Assembly: GCA_017481495.1 (NCBI GenBank)
Contig: JAFUPC010000038.1
Coordinates: forward strand, 1 to 36,817
DNA length: 36,817 nucleotides
Source: Clostridia bacterium
GTDB lineage: Bacteria > Bacillota > Clostridia > Oscillospirales > CAG-272
Direction: 5' to 3'
In this document: positions 24,623-33,578 of the stretch, piece after piece
How the letters are laid out: each line of letters starts with the position of its first letter
Numbering within the stretch: position 1 is the stretch's first letter
The notes under the pieces: model-generated
Database searches by the model: none
What the model saw: only the letters and a program-made list of their open reading frames with translations
What the model was told of the DNA's origin: nothing
Position numbers and translations under genes: made by a program

Positions 24623-25210
24623 TTACAGAACCCCCTTCGTTGACGGAATTTCGTCCTTGTATGCTTCTTCAATGGAGACGGCTTCGGAAAGTGCCCGTCC
24701 CGCCGCCTTGAACGCACCCTCGATGATGTGATGGGAATTCGTTCCGGCAAACTTCCGCAGATGGAGCGCACACGGACAGGTACGGACGAACGCCGCCCAG
24801 AATTCCTCGACCAGCTCACAGTCAAACGTGCCAACCTTTTCCGTCGGAATATCGAGCGCATACCCGAGTGCCGCGCGCCCGGACAGGTCGACCGCGCACA
24901 GGATCAGTGCTTCATCCATCGGAAGCCACATCGACCCGTACCGGCGGATGCCGCGCTTGTCTCCAAGACAGTCATTGAAAGCCTGCCCGAGCACGATGCC
25001 GATGTCCTCGGTCGTATGGTGGTCATCGACATCCGTGTCGCCGATGCACTTCACCGAGAGGGCAAACCGACCGTGCTTTGCAAACAGCATCAGCATATGG
25101 TCAAGGAATCCGCACCCGGTATGAACATCGGACGTTCCCGTGCCGTCCAGACACAGAGTGAGCGTGATGTCCGTTTCCGCGGTCTTGCGGGAAATCGTAG
25201 TCTCTCTCAT
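24623..25210 (-). CDS. hisB: Imidazoleglycerol-phosphate dehydratase
   Basis: A 195-residue monofunctional dehydratase. TGCGFLDHMLMLFAKHG, DDHHTTEDIGIVLGQAF and the later TNSHHIIEGAFKAAGRAL contain the His/Glu metal ligands of the manganese site. It has no fused phosphatase domain, consistent with a separate hisJ. It overlaps hisC by 4 bases. Confidence 0.97.
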   Translation of the reverse strand: MRETTISRKTAETDITLTLCLDGTGTSDVHTGCGFLDHMLMLFAKHGRFALSVKCIGDTDVDDHHTTEDIGIVLGQAFNDCLGDKRGIRRYGSMWLPMDEALILCAVDLSGRAALGYALDIPTEKVGTFDCELVEEFWAAFVRTCPCALHLRKFAGTNSHHIIEGAFKAAGRALSEAVSIEEAYKDEIPSTKGVL

Positions 25211-26274
25211 TGTGCGGCTCCTTTCGTGATTTCGGCAAGCGCACCGACGAGCGCTTCCATCTGCGCCCGGCTTCCGACCGTGATGCGGTTGAAATCGCGG
25301 ATGCGTTCAAGTGTGAAGTGTCTTACAAGAATGCCGCGCGCGCGCAGCTCGGAATATACGGTCTCGCCGGAAACGGTTTCGTGCTTTGCAAACAGGAAAT
25401 TTGTTTTGGAATCGGTGACAAAGAACCCGAGCTTCCGCATCTCGTCTGCCGCCCAGGTGCGGTTTTCGATGATCGTTTGGCAATTTGCGCGGGTATATTC
25501 CTCGTCTTCCAGCGCACCGATACCGGCCGCCATCGTCATGGCGTTGACATTGTAGGGGTTGGTGGAATATTTGATGGTATTGAGGTCGGCAATGAGGGAC
25601 TTGCATCCGACACCGAAGCCGAGCCGTGCGCCCGCCATCGAGCGGGACTTGGAAAACGTCTGCGTGACGAGCAGGTTGTCGTATTTGTGAATGAGGTCAA
25701 CACAACTCTCCCCGCCGAAATCGACATACGCTTCATCGACCACGACCACGCTGTCGGGATTCGATGCGATGATCTCCTCAACGTCGCGCTTCGGCAGAAG
25801 AATGCCGGTCGGCGCGTTGGGGTTGGCGATGAAAATGGTCTTGTTTATCCTAAGATAATCCGATTTCCGGATCGTGAAATCTTCTGAGAGCGGGATCTCG
25901 GTATACGGAATGCCGTTTAAGTCGGCAAACACCGGATAAAAACCGTAGGTAAGGTCTGCAAACGCCGCCGGATGCTCCTTGTCGCAGAACGCCATGAACG
26001 CGAAGTTCAGAATTTCGTCGGAGCCGTTTGTGGCAAGGACTTCGTCGGGTTTCACGCCGAGATGCGCCGCAAGCACTTCGTGGAGCCGCTTTGCCGTCGG
26101 GTCGGAATACAGCTGCAGATTCTCCGCCGCGGCTTTGGCATATTCTTTGGCTTTCGGGGACGGCGGGAACGGGGATTCGTTTGTGTTCAGCTTGATGAGG
26201 TTCTGAATGCGCGGCTGCTCACCAGGGGTGTACGGGGTCAGTGCGCGGTAGTCGGTGGAAAAGAAGCGGCTCAT
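25207..26274 (-). CDS. hisC: Histidinol-phosphate aminotransferase
   Basis: A 355-residue fold-type I PLP aminotransferase. KLNTNESPFPPSPKA near the start, NPNAPTG near 150, VVDEAYVDF near 176, and TFSKSRSMAGARLGFG with the PLP lysine near 210 are all present. It transaminates imidazole acetol phosphate. It starts 4 bases inside the end of hisD. Confidence 0.96.
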   Translation of the reverse strand: MSRFFSTDYRALTPYTPGEQPRIQNLIKLNTNESPFPPSPKAKEYAKAAAENLQLYSDPTAKRLHEVLAAHLGVKPDEVLATNGSDEILNFAFMAFCDKEHPAAFADLTYGFYPVFADLNGIPYTEIPLSEDFTIRKSDYLRINKTIFIANPNAPTGILLPKRDVEEIIASNPDSVVVVDEAYVDFGGESCVDLIHKYDNLLVTQTFSKSRSMAGARLGFGVGCKSLIADLNTIKYSTNPYNVNAMTMAAGIGALEDEEYTRANCQTIIENRTWAADEMRKLGFFVTDSKTNFLFAKHETVSGETVYSELRARGILVRHFTLERIRDFNRITVGSRAQMEALVGALAEITKGAAQ

Positions 26275-27560
26275 GCGTTGCCCTCCTCATCCGCAAGACG
26301 GATGACGGCACTCTTTGCGTGTGCGGTCAGACCCTCCTGCTTTGCAAAATACTCCACGTCCCGTGCGACCCGTTCCAGGGCTTCTTTCGTGTAATAGGTA
26401 TACTGCGACTTCTTGACGAAATCATCAACGGACAGGGGGCTGGAAAACCGTGCGGAACCGCTGGTCGGCAGGGTGTGGTTGGGGCCTGCGAAATAGTCGC
26501 CCAGTGCTTCGGGACAGTTGCGGCCCATGAAGATAGAACCGGCGTGGCGGATGGAATCGAGATAGTCAAACGGCTGATCGATGCACAGCTCCAGATGTTC
26601 GGGGGCAATTTCGTTTGCGATGTCGATGACGACCCGCAGATCGTCCGCGACGATGATCTTGCCGTTGTTGTCGATGGAAGCACGGGCGATCTCCGCGCGT
26701 TCAAGCTTCGGAATCTGCACTTCCAGCTCTGCCTGCACGGCTTCTGCCAACGTCATGGAGTCGGTAACGAGCACTGCGCTTGCCATTTTGTCGTGCTCCG
26801 CCTGGGAAAGCAGATCTGCCGCGATGTGGCGGGGGTTGGAATTGCCATCGGAGACGACCAGAATTTCGGAGGGGCCTGCGATCATGTCGATGGAGACCTG
26901 TCCGTAGACCTGCCGCTTGGCTTCCGCAACGAACGCATTGCCGGGGCCGACGATCTTGTCAACACGCGGAACAGTTTCCGTGCCGTAGGCGAGTGCCGCA
27001 ATCGCCTGCGCACCGCCGACCTTGACGATCGTATCGACACCCGCGATGGATGCCGCCGCTAAAATGACTGGATTGACCGAACCGTTCTTTGCGGGCGGCG
27101 TGACCATGACGACTTCCTTGACACCGGCGATCTTTGCCGGAATCGCATCCATGAGCACCGTGGACGGATATGCCGCCGTACCGCCGGGAACATACAGACC
27201 TGCGCGGTCAACGGGAATGACCTTCTGTCCGATGACAATGCCCGGCTCGTCGTTGATGATGAAACTGTTGCGAACCTGGCGTTCATGGAATTTCCGGATG
27301 TTCGCCGCCGCTTTTTCGAGTACCTCCAGGAACTTCGGCTCTACTGATGCGCGCGCCGCCGCAATTTCCTCTTTGGTCACAAGGAGCGAGGACAGCTTGA
27401 CTTTGTCAAATTTCTCGGCATAAGCATACAGTGCTTTATCGCCGTTTGCTCGTACATCCGCGATGATGGCGGAAACGGTCTCCGATACGTCAATGCCCTC
27501 ATTGCCGCGGGCGAAAATGTCCTTGTTTTCGACTTCCCCGTATTTCAAAATTCGGATCAT
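26271..27560 (-). CDS. hisD: Histidinol dehydrogenase
   Basis: A 429-residue zinc enzyme of normal length. PGGTAAYPSTVLM, GGAQAIAALAYGTE, KIVGPGNAFVAEAKR and GPSEILVVSDG run in the expected order, and the C-terminal GPNHTLPTSGSARF carries the catalytic/zinc histidine region. It oxidises histidinol to histidine in two NAD steps. It overlaps hisG by 4 bases. Confidence 0.97.
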   Translation of the reverse strand: MIRILKYGEVENKDIFARGNEGIDVSETVSAIIADVRANGDKALYAYAEKFDKVKLSSLLVTKEEIAAARASVEPKFLEVLEKAAANIRKFHERQVRNSFIINDEPGIVIGQKVIPVDRAGLYVPGGTAAYPSTVLMDAIPAKIAGVKEVVMVTPPAKNGSVNPVILAAASIAGVDTIVKVGGAQAIAALAYGTETVPRVDKIVGPGNAFVAEAKRQVYGQVSIDMIAGPSEILVVSDGNSNPRHIAADLLSQAEHDKMASAVLVTDSMTLAEAVQAELEVQIPKLERAEIARASIDNNGKIIVADDLRVVIDIANEIAPEHLELCIDQPFDYLDSIRHAGSIFMGRNCPEALGDYFAGPNHTLPTSGSARFSSPLSVDDFVKKSQYTYYTKEALERVARDVEYFAKQEGLTAHAKSAVIRLADEEGNA

Positions 27561-28204
27561 GCGTTGTTCTCCTTGTCCCCGGACGTGCTTTCCTGTCCGG
27601 CTAATTTTTTCACGATGTATTCAATGGCTTCGTTCTTGAACTTGAAGCTCGTCTTATTGGCAATCAGCCGCGCGGAGATCGGAACGATGGTCTCCACGAC
27701 CGCAAGATGGTTCTCTTTGAGGGTCGTTCCCGTCTCCACGATGTCCACGATGACGTCGGACAGCCCGAGGATCGGTGCGATCTCGATGGAGCCGTTCAAG
27801 TGGATGATGTCGATGTCGCGGCCAAGGGAGGTGTAATAGGTCTTTGCGATATTCGTGAACTTCGTTGCGACACGCAGGGTCTTCCTCGGGTTGTCGCGGA
27901 AATCCTCTTTTGCGGCGACCGCCATACGGCACTTGCCGATGTCAAGGTCGTAAAGCTCGTAGATGTCCGGCTCGTATTCAAGGAGGATGTCCTTGCCGGC
28001 AACACCGATGTCAGCGGCGCCGCGTTCCACATAAATGGCAACGTCGGAGGGTTTCACCCAGAAATACCGGACACCGACCTCCGGATTTTCAAAAATCAGC
28101 TTGCGGTTGTTTTCGCGGATGGAGGGGCATTCCAGACCCGCCGCTTCAAACATCGAATAGACCTTTTCGCCGATGCGCCCCTTGGGCAGGGCGACGTTAA
28201 GCAT
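27557..28204 (-). CDS. hisG: ATP phosphoribosyltransferase, short form
   Basis: A 215-residue catalytic subunit lacking the C-terminal regulatory domain of long HisG, as expected when HisZ is present. LNVALPKGRIGEKVY opens the protein; GAADIGVAGKDILLE and GTTLKENHLAVVETI (PRPP-binding region) follow. The ATG at 28204 overlaps hisZ; a TTG at 28213 sits 9 bases from AAGGAG and adds three residues, so it is a fair alternative. It commits ATP and PRPP to histidine synthesis and needs HisZ for activity and feedback control. Confidence 0.95.
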   Translation of the reverse strand: MLNVALPKGRIGEKVYSMFEAAGLECPSIRENNRKLIFENPEVGVRYFWVKPSDVAIYVERGAADIGVAGKDILLEYEPDIYELYDLDIGKCRMAVAAKEDFRDNPRKTLRVATKFTNIAKTYYTSLGRDIDIIHLNGSIEIAPILGLSDVIVDIVETGTTLKENHLAVVETIVPISARLIANKTSFKFKNEAIEYIVKKLAGQESTSGDKENNA

Positions 28205-29324
28205 TGGTTTCAAGAATCTCCACTCCTTTCCCGTTCATTTTCAGAAGCTGTTTGTACCGTAATTTTTCGGGGACGGATTTCTGTGCCATGACACTCTGTC
28301 CGGCATCCGTCAGCATCCGCACCGTACCGCGCAGAGCGGTCATATCGTCGTTTGCCGTATAGAGAATGACGGTATCGACGTCATACGCTTCCCCGTCGTC
28401 ACCGAGATTTTCCAGCATATCCAGATACACCGCAAAGCCGATGGCACCGGATTTCCGTCCCATTTTCTGCATCAGCTTGTCGTACTGACCGCCGGAAAGA
28501 ATGCCTGTCGGAATGCCGTTGACAAACCCGCGGAAGACGATGCCGTTGTAATAATTCATGTCGCTTGTCACGGAAAAGTCGATACGCAGGGTGTCCCCGA
28601 CCCCTGCCGCATTCAGCGCCGCGACGATGTCGGAAAGCTGGTCAAGACACTTGCGGGACTCCTCATCGGTACAAAGTGTTCCCAGTGCCGGGAGCACCGT
28701 GTCCGCAGAGCCGTATGCCGAAACCAGCCCGATGAGCGTTTCCGCGTTTTCCGCCGGAATGCTGTTTTCCGCACACAGTGCGCGGATGCCGTGCGTGTTC
28801 TTCTCGCCGATACATTTGAGAAGCTGTGCCCGCAGACCCTCGTCCGCGCCCATGCCGTCGATGACGGCGGACACGATGCCGAGATGCGAGACGTCAAGCA
28901 CGCATTCGCGGGAGACCGCACGCAGGCTTTCCGCCGCCAGCATTAACACTTCCGTGATGCAGTAGTCGTCAATGGCACCGATGCATTCCAGACCCACCTG
29001 CATGATCTCGCGGAACGCATGGGAACCTTTCGACACACGGTAAACGTTTTCGTCATAATAGACCTTCTGCACAACGTCCCCGGCATCCCGTCCGTTCTTG
29101 ATGATGGACAGCGTGACGTCCGGCTTGAGCGCCATCAGACGGCCGTTGGTATCGGTAAAGGAAATGATGTTGTCGGATACAAGGAAGTCCTTGTTGCGGA
29201 CATACAGGTCATATTCCTCGAATTTGCTCATTTTGTACTGCGAATACCCGTATTTGCGGTACAGGCTCCGCATCCCGAAGATGGCTTTTTCTTCATTCTT
29301 CAGGACGGAATCGTTGATGTTCAT
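28197..29324 (-). CDS. hisZ: ATP phosphoribosyltransferase regulatory subunit
   Basis: A 375-residue paralogue of histidyl-tRNA synthetase without aminoacylation function. RSLYRKYGYSQYKMSKFEEY replaces the usual class II motif 1 region; LKPDVTLSIIKN near 66 and YYNGIVFRGFVNGIPTGILS near 262 match HisZ rather than HisS. The anticodon-binding domain is absent or strongly reduced. It is the first gene of the operon, behind the only promoter seen, with a leader of about 30 bases and no T-box. Confidence 0.92.
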   Translation of the reverse strand: MNINDSVLKNEEKAIFGMRSLYRKYGYSQYKMSKFEEYDLYVRNKDFLVSDNIISFTDTNGRLMALKPDVTLSIIKNGRDAGDVVQKVYYDENVYRVSKGSHAFREIMQVGLECIGAIDDYCITEVLMLAAESLRAVSRECVLDVSHLGIVSAVIDGMGADEGLRAQLLKCIGEKNTHGIRALCAENSIPAENAETLIGLVSAYGSADTVLPALGTLCTDEESRKCLDQLSDIVAALNAAGVGDTLRIDFSVTSDMNYYNGIVFRGFVNGIPTGILSGGQYDKLMQKMGRKSGAIGFAVYLDMLENLGDDGEAYDVDTVILYTANDDMTALRGTVRMLTDAGQSVMAQKSVPEKLRYKQLLKMNGKGVEILETNA

Positions 29325-29358
29325 AATTATCCCTTGCTTTTGATGAAATTATGCTAAT

Positions 29359-29387
29359 ATTTTACCACTTTACCCTGCTAAAGTCAA
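29359..29387 (-). promoter_or_regulatory. Promoter of the histidine operon
   Basis: TTGACT (29387-29382), a 17-base spacer, and TAAAAT (29364-29359) preceded by TGG (extended -10). The short leader leaves no room for an attenuator, so control is probably by HisG-HisZ feedback or a repressor not visible here. Confidence 0.8.
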
Positions 29388-29474
29388 TAGTTTCCGGAAA
29401 GAAAATACAGAATCAGCAGATTGAACAGAATTTTCCCCGTCAGTGCGGTTTCTTTTGCCGACAGAAAACACCAA

Positions 29475-29507
29475 TACAGCAGAGACGGGATCATCGCCTC
29501 TGCTGTA
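29475..29507 (-). terminator. Terminator of the car operon
   Basis: TACAGCAGAG (29475-29484) pairs with CTCTGCTGTA (29498-29507) around a 13-base loop. On the minus strand it is followed by TTGGTGTTTTC, a moderate T-rich tail. It separates carB-dapF from the his promoter. Confidence 0.7.
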
Positions 29508-29525
29508 ACTATATTCAGTTGGGAA

Positions 29526-32500
29526 TCAATACTCGAATGTGCCTTCGTAGACACGGACAGCACTGCCGGTGAGCTGGATGCGCTCATCGGTGTAGTTGAC
29601 CGTCATCGTGCCGCCGGGGAGCTTGACCTGGATGTCGGTACCCTTTTCGCACAGACCGTTCTCGCACGCCGCGACGACTGCTGCGCACGCACCGGTTCCG
29701 CAGGCGAGCGTTTCGCCGTTGCCGCGCTCCCAGACACGGACACGCAGGGTCGTTTTATTGACAACACGCACGAATTCCGCGTTTACGCGATCCGGGAACA
29801 TATCGGCATATTCAAACTTCGGGCCGATGGAGGACAGATCCAGTGCATCCAGCGCATCGGTGAAGACCACGCAGTGCGGGTTGCCCAGCGACAGACAGGT
29901 GATTTTGTATTCCGTGCCGCCGATGACAGCGGTCGCGCCCATGACCTTTTCCATGTCGGTATCGACGGGGACGTTCTTTGCAAGCAGGTCTGCACGGCCC
30001 ATATCGACGGTGACAGAGGAGACCTTGCCGTCGCGCAGGTACAGGTGGAGCTTATGAACACCCGATGCGGTCTCGATGGAGAGGAATTCACTGCGGATGT
30101 AGCCGGTATCGTAGAGATACTTTGCGACACAGCGGATGTTGTTGCCCGCCATGCGGCCCTCGGTACCGTCGCTGTTGAACGTGCGCATCTTTGCATCCGC
30201 AACGGTGGAGCGTTCGATCAGAACGATACCGTCGCCGCCGATGCCGTAGTGCTGTGTGCAGAGGCTGACGCAGAGCGATTCGGGGCAGGTGATCTTGCCG
30301 TCGAAGTTTTCGATGTAGATATAGTCGTTGCCGCAGGAGTGCATCTTGACAAACGGAATCTTCTGTCTCCACAGACGCATGGCGTTGATGTCGACAAGCT
30401 CGGTGTTTGCGCAGGTGAAGCGGGATTCGAGAATTTCCGCAAGCGCGTTTGCCGTGTCAAGAGAGGTTAGGCACGGGATGCCGAGCTGCATCGCGCGCAG
30501 GTGGAGCTTGGTGTAGTTGCCGACGGAAGCATCGACGACCGCACCTGTATAGATGATGTAGTTGAGAATGCCGTTCTCCATGAGGTCGAAGATCTCGCGG
30601 CTTTCCGCGCCGTTTGCGACCGGAACCACGTCAATGCCGAGTCCGGAAATGGCATCCGCCGTCCCCTTGGTCGCGTAGACGGTAATGCCAAGGTCGTAGA
30701 AGCGTTTCGCAAGGGACAGCGCATCGAGATAATCGTCCTCCGTGACGGAGAGCAGAACGCCGCAGCGCTTGTTGCGGTTGAACGGAACCGCCAGATTCGC
30801 CGCCGTCAGACCCTTGAACAGGGCTTCCGCCAGTGTTTTGCCGATACCGAGTACTTCACCTGTGGACTTCATTTCCGGGCCGAGGATGGAGTTTGCATCG
30901 TTGAGCTTTTCAAAGGAGAAAACCGGGACCTTGACCGTGTAGTATGGCGGGGTTCTGTAAAGACCGGTTCCATAGCCGAGATCGGTCAGCTTTGCACCGA
31001 GCATGACCTTTGCGGCAAGGTCGACCATCGGTACATTCGTCACCTTGGAGATGTACGGGATCGTTCTGGATGCACGCGGGTTGACTTCGATGACATACAG
31101 CTCACCCTCATAGATGAGATATTGAATGTTGACAAGACCCTTGGTGCCGAGCGCGAGTGCCAGCTTTTCGGAGCATTCGCAGATGGTCTGCATATGCTTG
31201 TCGTTCAGATTGTACGACGGATAGACGGCAATGGAGTCGCCGGAGTGGACACCGGCACGTTCGATGTGCTCCATGATGCCGGGGATGAGGACATTTTCGC
31301 CGTCGGAGATGACGTCGACTTCCAGCTCTGGGCCGGGCATATACTTGTCAACGAGAACCGGGTTCTCAATGCCGCCGGAGAGAATCTTTTCCATATAGGC
31401 GCGGGTCATGTCGTCGTTTTTGGAAATGGTCATGTTCTGACCGCCGATGACATAGGAGGGGCGCAGAAGCACGGGATAACCGAGCGAATTTGCTGCGGCA
31501 AGTGCTTCTTCCATCGTCTTGACGCCCATACCCTTGGGACGGCTGAAGCCGAATTCTTCGAGCAGCGCATCGAATCTTGCGCGGTCTTCCGCCAGGTCAA
31601 TGCCGTCAGCGGAGGTGCCGAGAATGCGGACACCCTGTTTATCAAGGAATTGGGTCAGCTTGATCGCCGTCTGACCGCCGAATGCAACGACGACACCGAT
31701 GGGCTTTTCGACTTCGATGATGTTCATAACGTCTTCGGGGGACAGCGGTTCAAAATAGAGACGGTCGGCGGTATCGTAGTCGGTGGAGACCGTTTCGGGG
31801 TTGTTGTTGACGATGACAACGTCATAGCCCATTTCCTGCAGGGTCCATACGCAGTGGACGGAGGAATAGTCGAACTCAATGCCCTGCCCGATGCGGATGG
31901 GGCCGGAGCCGAGAACCATGACGACCGGCTTGCCGGTTCTGTGGAAGGAACGGGATTCGCACGCTTTGTCCGTTGTGGAGTAGAAATACGGCGTTTCCGC
32001 ACCGAATTCTGCCGCGCAGGTATCGACCATTTTGTAGGAGAATGCGCACTTCTCGGGCATTTCGTCCACATGGCACAGCCGCTTCAGGGCGGAATCCGGG
32101 TAGCCGAGCTTCTTTGCTTCGCGGTAATTGGAGACGGTCAGACCCTCCGCTTCCAGCTTCTTTTCAAAGTTCGCCAGATTCAGCATCCGGGAGAGGAACC
32201 AACGGTCAATCTTCGTAATATCAAAAATTTCGTCAACGGAGACACCGGACTTGAGCGCTTCAAAGACCGTGAAGATGCGGCGGTCATTCTGCTCTGCCAG
32301 ACGTTCGCGGACGGGCTTGTCGTCCAGCGGTACGGCGTTCAGCGTGTCAAGGGAGATCTCCGCGCCGCGCACGGCTTTCATCAGCGCCATTTCAAAGGTC
32401 GGGCCGATGGACATGACCTCGCCGGTCGCTTTCATCTGCGTGCCGAGCTTGCGGGAGGAGCCTGCAAACTTTTCAAAGGGCCACTTCGGGAACTTGCAGA

Positions 32501-33560
32501 CAACGTAGTCGATGGACGGCTCAAAGCAGGCGCAGGTCTTGCCGGTGATGTCGTTGGTAATTTCGTCAAGCGTGTAGCCGAGCGCGAGCTTCGTCGTGAT
32601 CTTTGCGATCGGATAGCCGGAGGCTTTGGAGGCAAGCGCGGAGGAACGGGAGACACGCGGGTTGACTTCGATGACGGCATATTCAAAGCTGTTGGGATTC
32701 AGCGCAAACTGGCAGTTGCATCCGCCGACGATGCCGATGGAAGTGACGATGTCAAGGGAAGCCGCACGGAGCATCCCGTATTCTTTGTCGGACAGGGTCA
32801 GCGCGGGTGCGACGACGATGGAGTCACCGGTGTGGATGCCGACCGGGTCAACGTTTTCCATCGAGCAGACGGCAATGACGTTGCCTGCGGCATCGCGCAT
32901 GGTTTCAAATTCGATTTCTTTCCAGCCGGAAATGCACTTCTCGACGAGAATCTGCGTAATCGGGGACATATCGAGACCGGTGCGCGCGATGATGCGGAGC
33001 TCTTCCTCCGTGTCGGCAATGCCGCCGCCGGTACCGCCCAGCGTGAATGCGGGACGGACGATGACCGGATAGCCGATTTCGTCGGCGATTCTGCAGGCGG
33101 TCTCCACGTCGTTTGCGATTTCAGAGGGAACGCAGGGCTGACCGATTTCTTTCATCGCATCGCGGAACAGCTCACGGTCTTCCGCTTTGTCGATGGCTTC
33201 GACCTGCGTACCGAGCAGACGGACACCGTACTTTTTCAGCGTACCGTCGCGGGAAAGCTGCATGGCAATGGTCAGACCCGTCTGACCGCCAAGACCCGCA
33301 AGCAGGCCGTCGGGACGTTCCTTTTCGATGATGCGGCGGATGGTCTGGGCGTTGAGGGGTTCAAGATAGATGGAGTCGGCGAGATGCTTGTCCGTCATGA
33401 TGGTCGCGGGGTTGGAGTTGACGAGCACGACATGAATGCCCTCCGCACGGAGGACGCGGCAGGCCTGTGCGCCCGCGTAGTCAAATTCCGCCGCCTGACC
33501 GATGACAATGGGACCGGAGCCGATGACGAGTACCTTGTGAATATTTTTATCCTTTGGCAT
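29526..33560 (-). CDS. carB: Carbamoyl-phosphate synthase large chain fused to diaminopimelate epimerase
   Basis: A 1344-residue protein. Residues 1 to about 1055 are a complete CarB: GSGPIVIGQAAEFDYAG, NSNPATIMTD, EVNPRVSRSSALASKASGYP, a second synthetase half with GSGPIRIGQGIEFDYSS near 550 and EVNPRASRTIPY near 840, and an MGS-like allosteric domain to about 1055. Residues about 1066-1344 are a full-length DapF: FVKMHSCGNDYIYIE, GIGGDGIVLIE, LSLGNPHCVVF, ETLACGTGACAA with Cys1287. The first catalytic Cys, normally in MCGNG, is Ala1138 (MAGNN). A Met at 1061 could be an internal start but has no ribosome site. CarB makes carbamoyl phosphate for arginine and pyrimidines; DapF makes meso-DAP for lysine and cell wall. 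It begins 18 bases after carA. Confidence 0.95.
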   Translation of the reverse strand: MPKDKNIHKVLVIGSGPIVIGQAAEFDYAGAQACRVLRAEGIHVVLVNSNPATIMTDKHLADSIYLEPLNAQTIRRIIEKERPDGLLAGLGGQTGLTIAMQLSRDGTLKKYGVRLLGTQVEAIDKAEDRELFRDAMKEIGQPCVPSEIANDVETACRIADEIGYPVIVRPAFTLGGTGGGIADTEEELRIIARTGLDMSPITQILVEKCISGWKEIEFETMRDAAGNVIAVCSMENVDPVGIHTGDSIVVAPALTLSDKEYGMLRAASLDIVTSIGIVGGCNCQFALNPNSFEYAVIEVNPRVSRSSALASKASGYPIAKITTKLALGYTLDEITNDITGKTCACFEPSIDYVVCKFPKWPFEKFAGSSRKLGTQMKATGEVMSIGPTFEMALMKAVRGAEISLDTLNAVPLDDKPVRERLAEQNDRRIFTVFEALKSGVSVDEIFDITKIDRWFLSRMLNLANFEKKLEAEGLTVSNYREAKKLGYPDSALKRLCHVDEMPEKCAFSYKMVDTCAAEFGAETPYFYSTTDKACESRSFHRTGKPVVMVLGSGPIRIGQGIEFDYSSVHCVWTLQEMGYDVVIVNNNPETVSTDYDTADRLYFEPLSPEDVMNIIEVEKPIGVVVAFGGQTAIKLTQFLDKQGVRILGTSADGIDLAEDRARFDALLEEFGFSRPKGMGVKTMEEALAAANSLGYPVLLRPSYVIGGQNMTISKNDDMTRAYMEKILSGGIENPVLVDKYMPGPELEVDVISDGENVLIPGIMEHIERAGVHSGDSIAVYPSYNLNDKHMQTICECSEKLALALGTKGLVNIQYLIYEGELYVIEVNPRASRTIPYISKVTNVPMVDLAAKVMLGAKLTDLGYGTGLYRTPPYYTVKVPVFSFEKLNDANSILGPEMKSTGEVLGIGKTLAEALFKGLTAANLAVPFNRNKRCGVLLSVTEDDYLDALSLAKRFYDLGITVYATKGTADAISGLGIDVVPVANGAESREIFDLMENGILNYIIYTGAVVDASVGNYTKLHLRAMQLGIPCLTSLDTANALAEILESRFTCANTELVDINAMRLWRQKIPFVKMHSCGNDYIYIENFDGKITCPESLCVSLCTQHYGIGGDGIVLIERSTVADAKMRTFNSDGTEGRMAGNNIRCVAKYLYDTGYIRSEFLSIETASGVHKLHLYLRDGKVSSVTVDMGRADLLAKNVPVDTDMEKVMGATAVIGGTEYKITCLSLGNPHCVVFTDALDALDLSSIGPKFEYADMFPDRVNAEFVRVVNKTTLRVRVWERGNGETLACGTGACAAVVAACENGLCEKGTDIQVKLPGGTMTVNYTDERIQLTGSAVRVYEGTFEY

Positions 33561-33578
33561 GGGTGTTATCTCCTTCTG

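Noticed and set aside
29325..29525. Possible T-box or histidine leader peptide ahead of hisZ
   Set aside because: The promoter leaves only about a 30-base leader, with no T-box core and no run of His codons.
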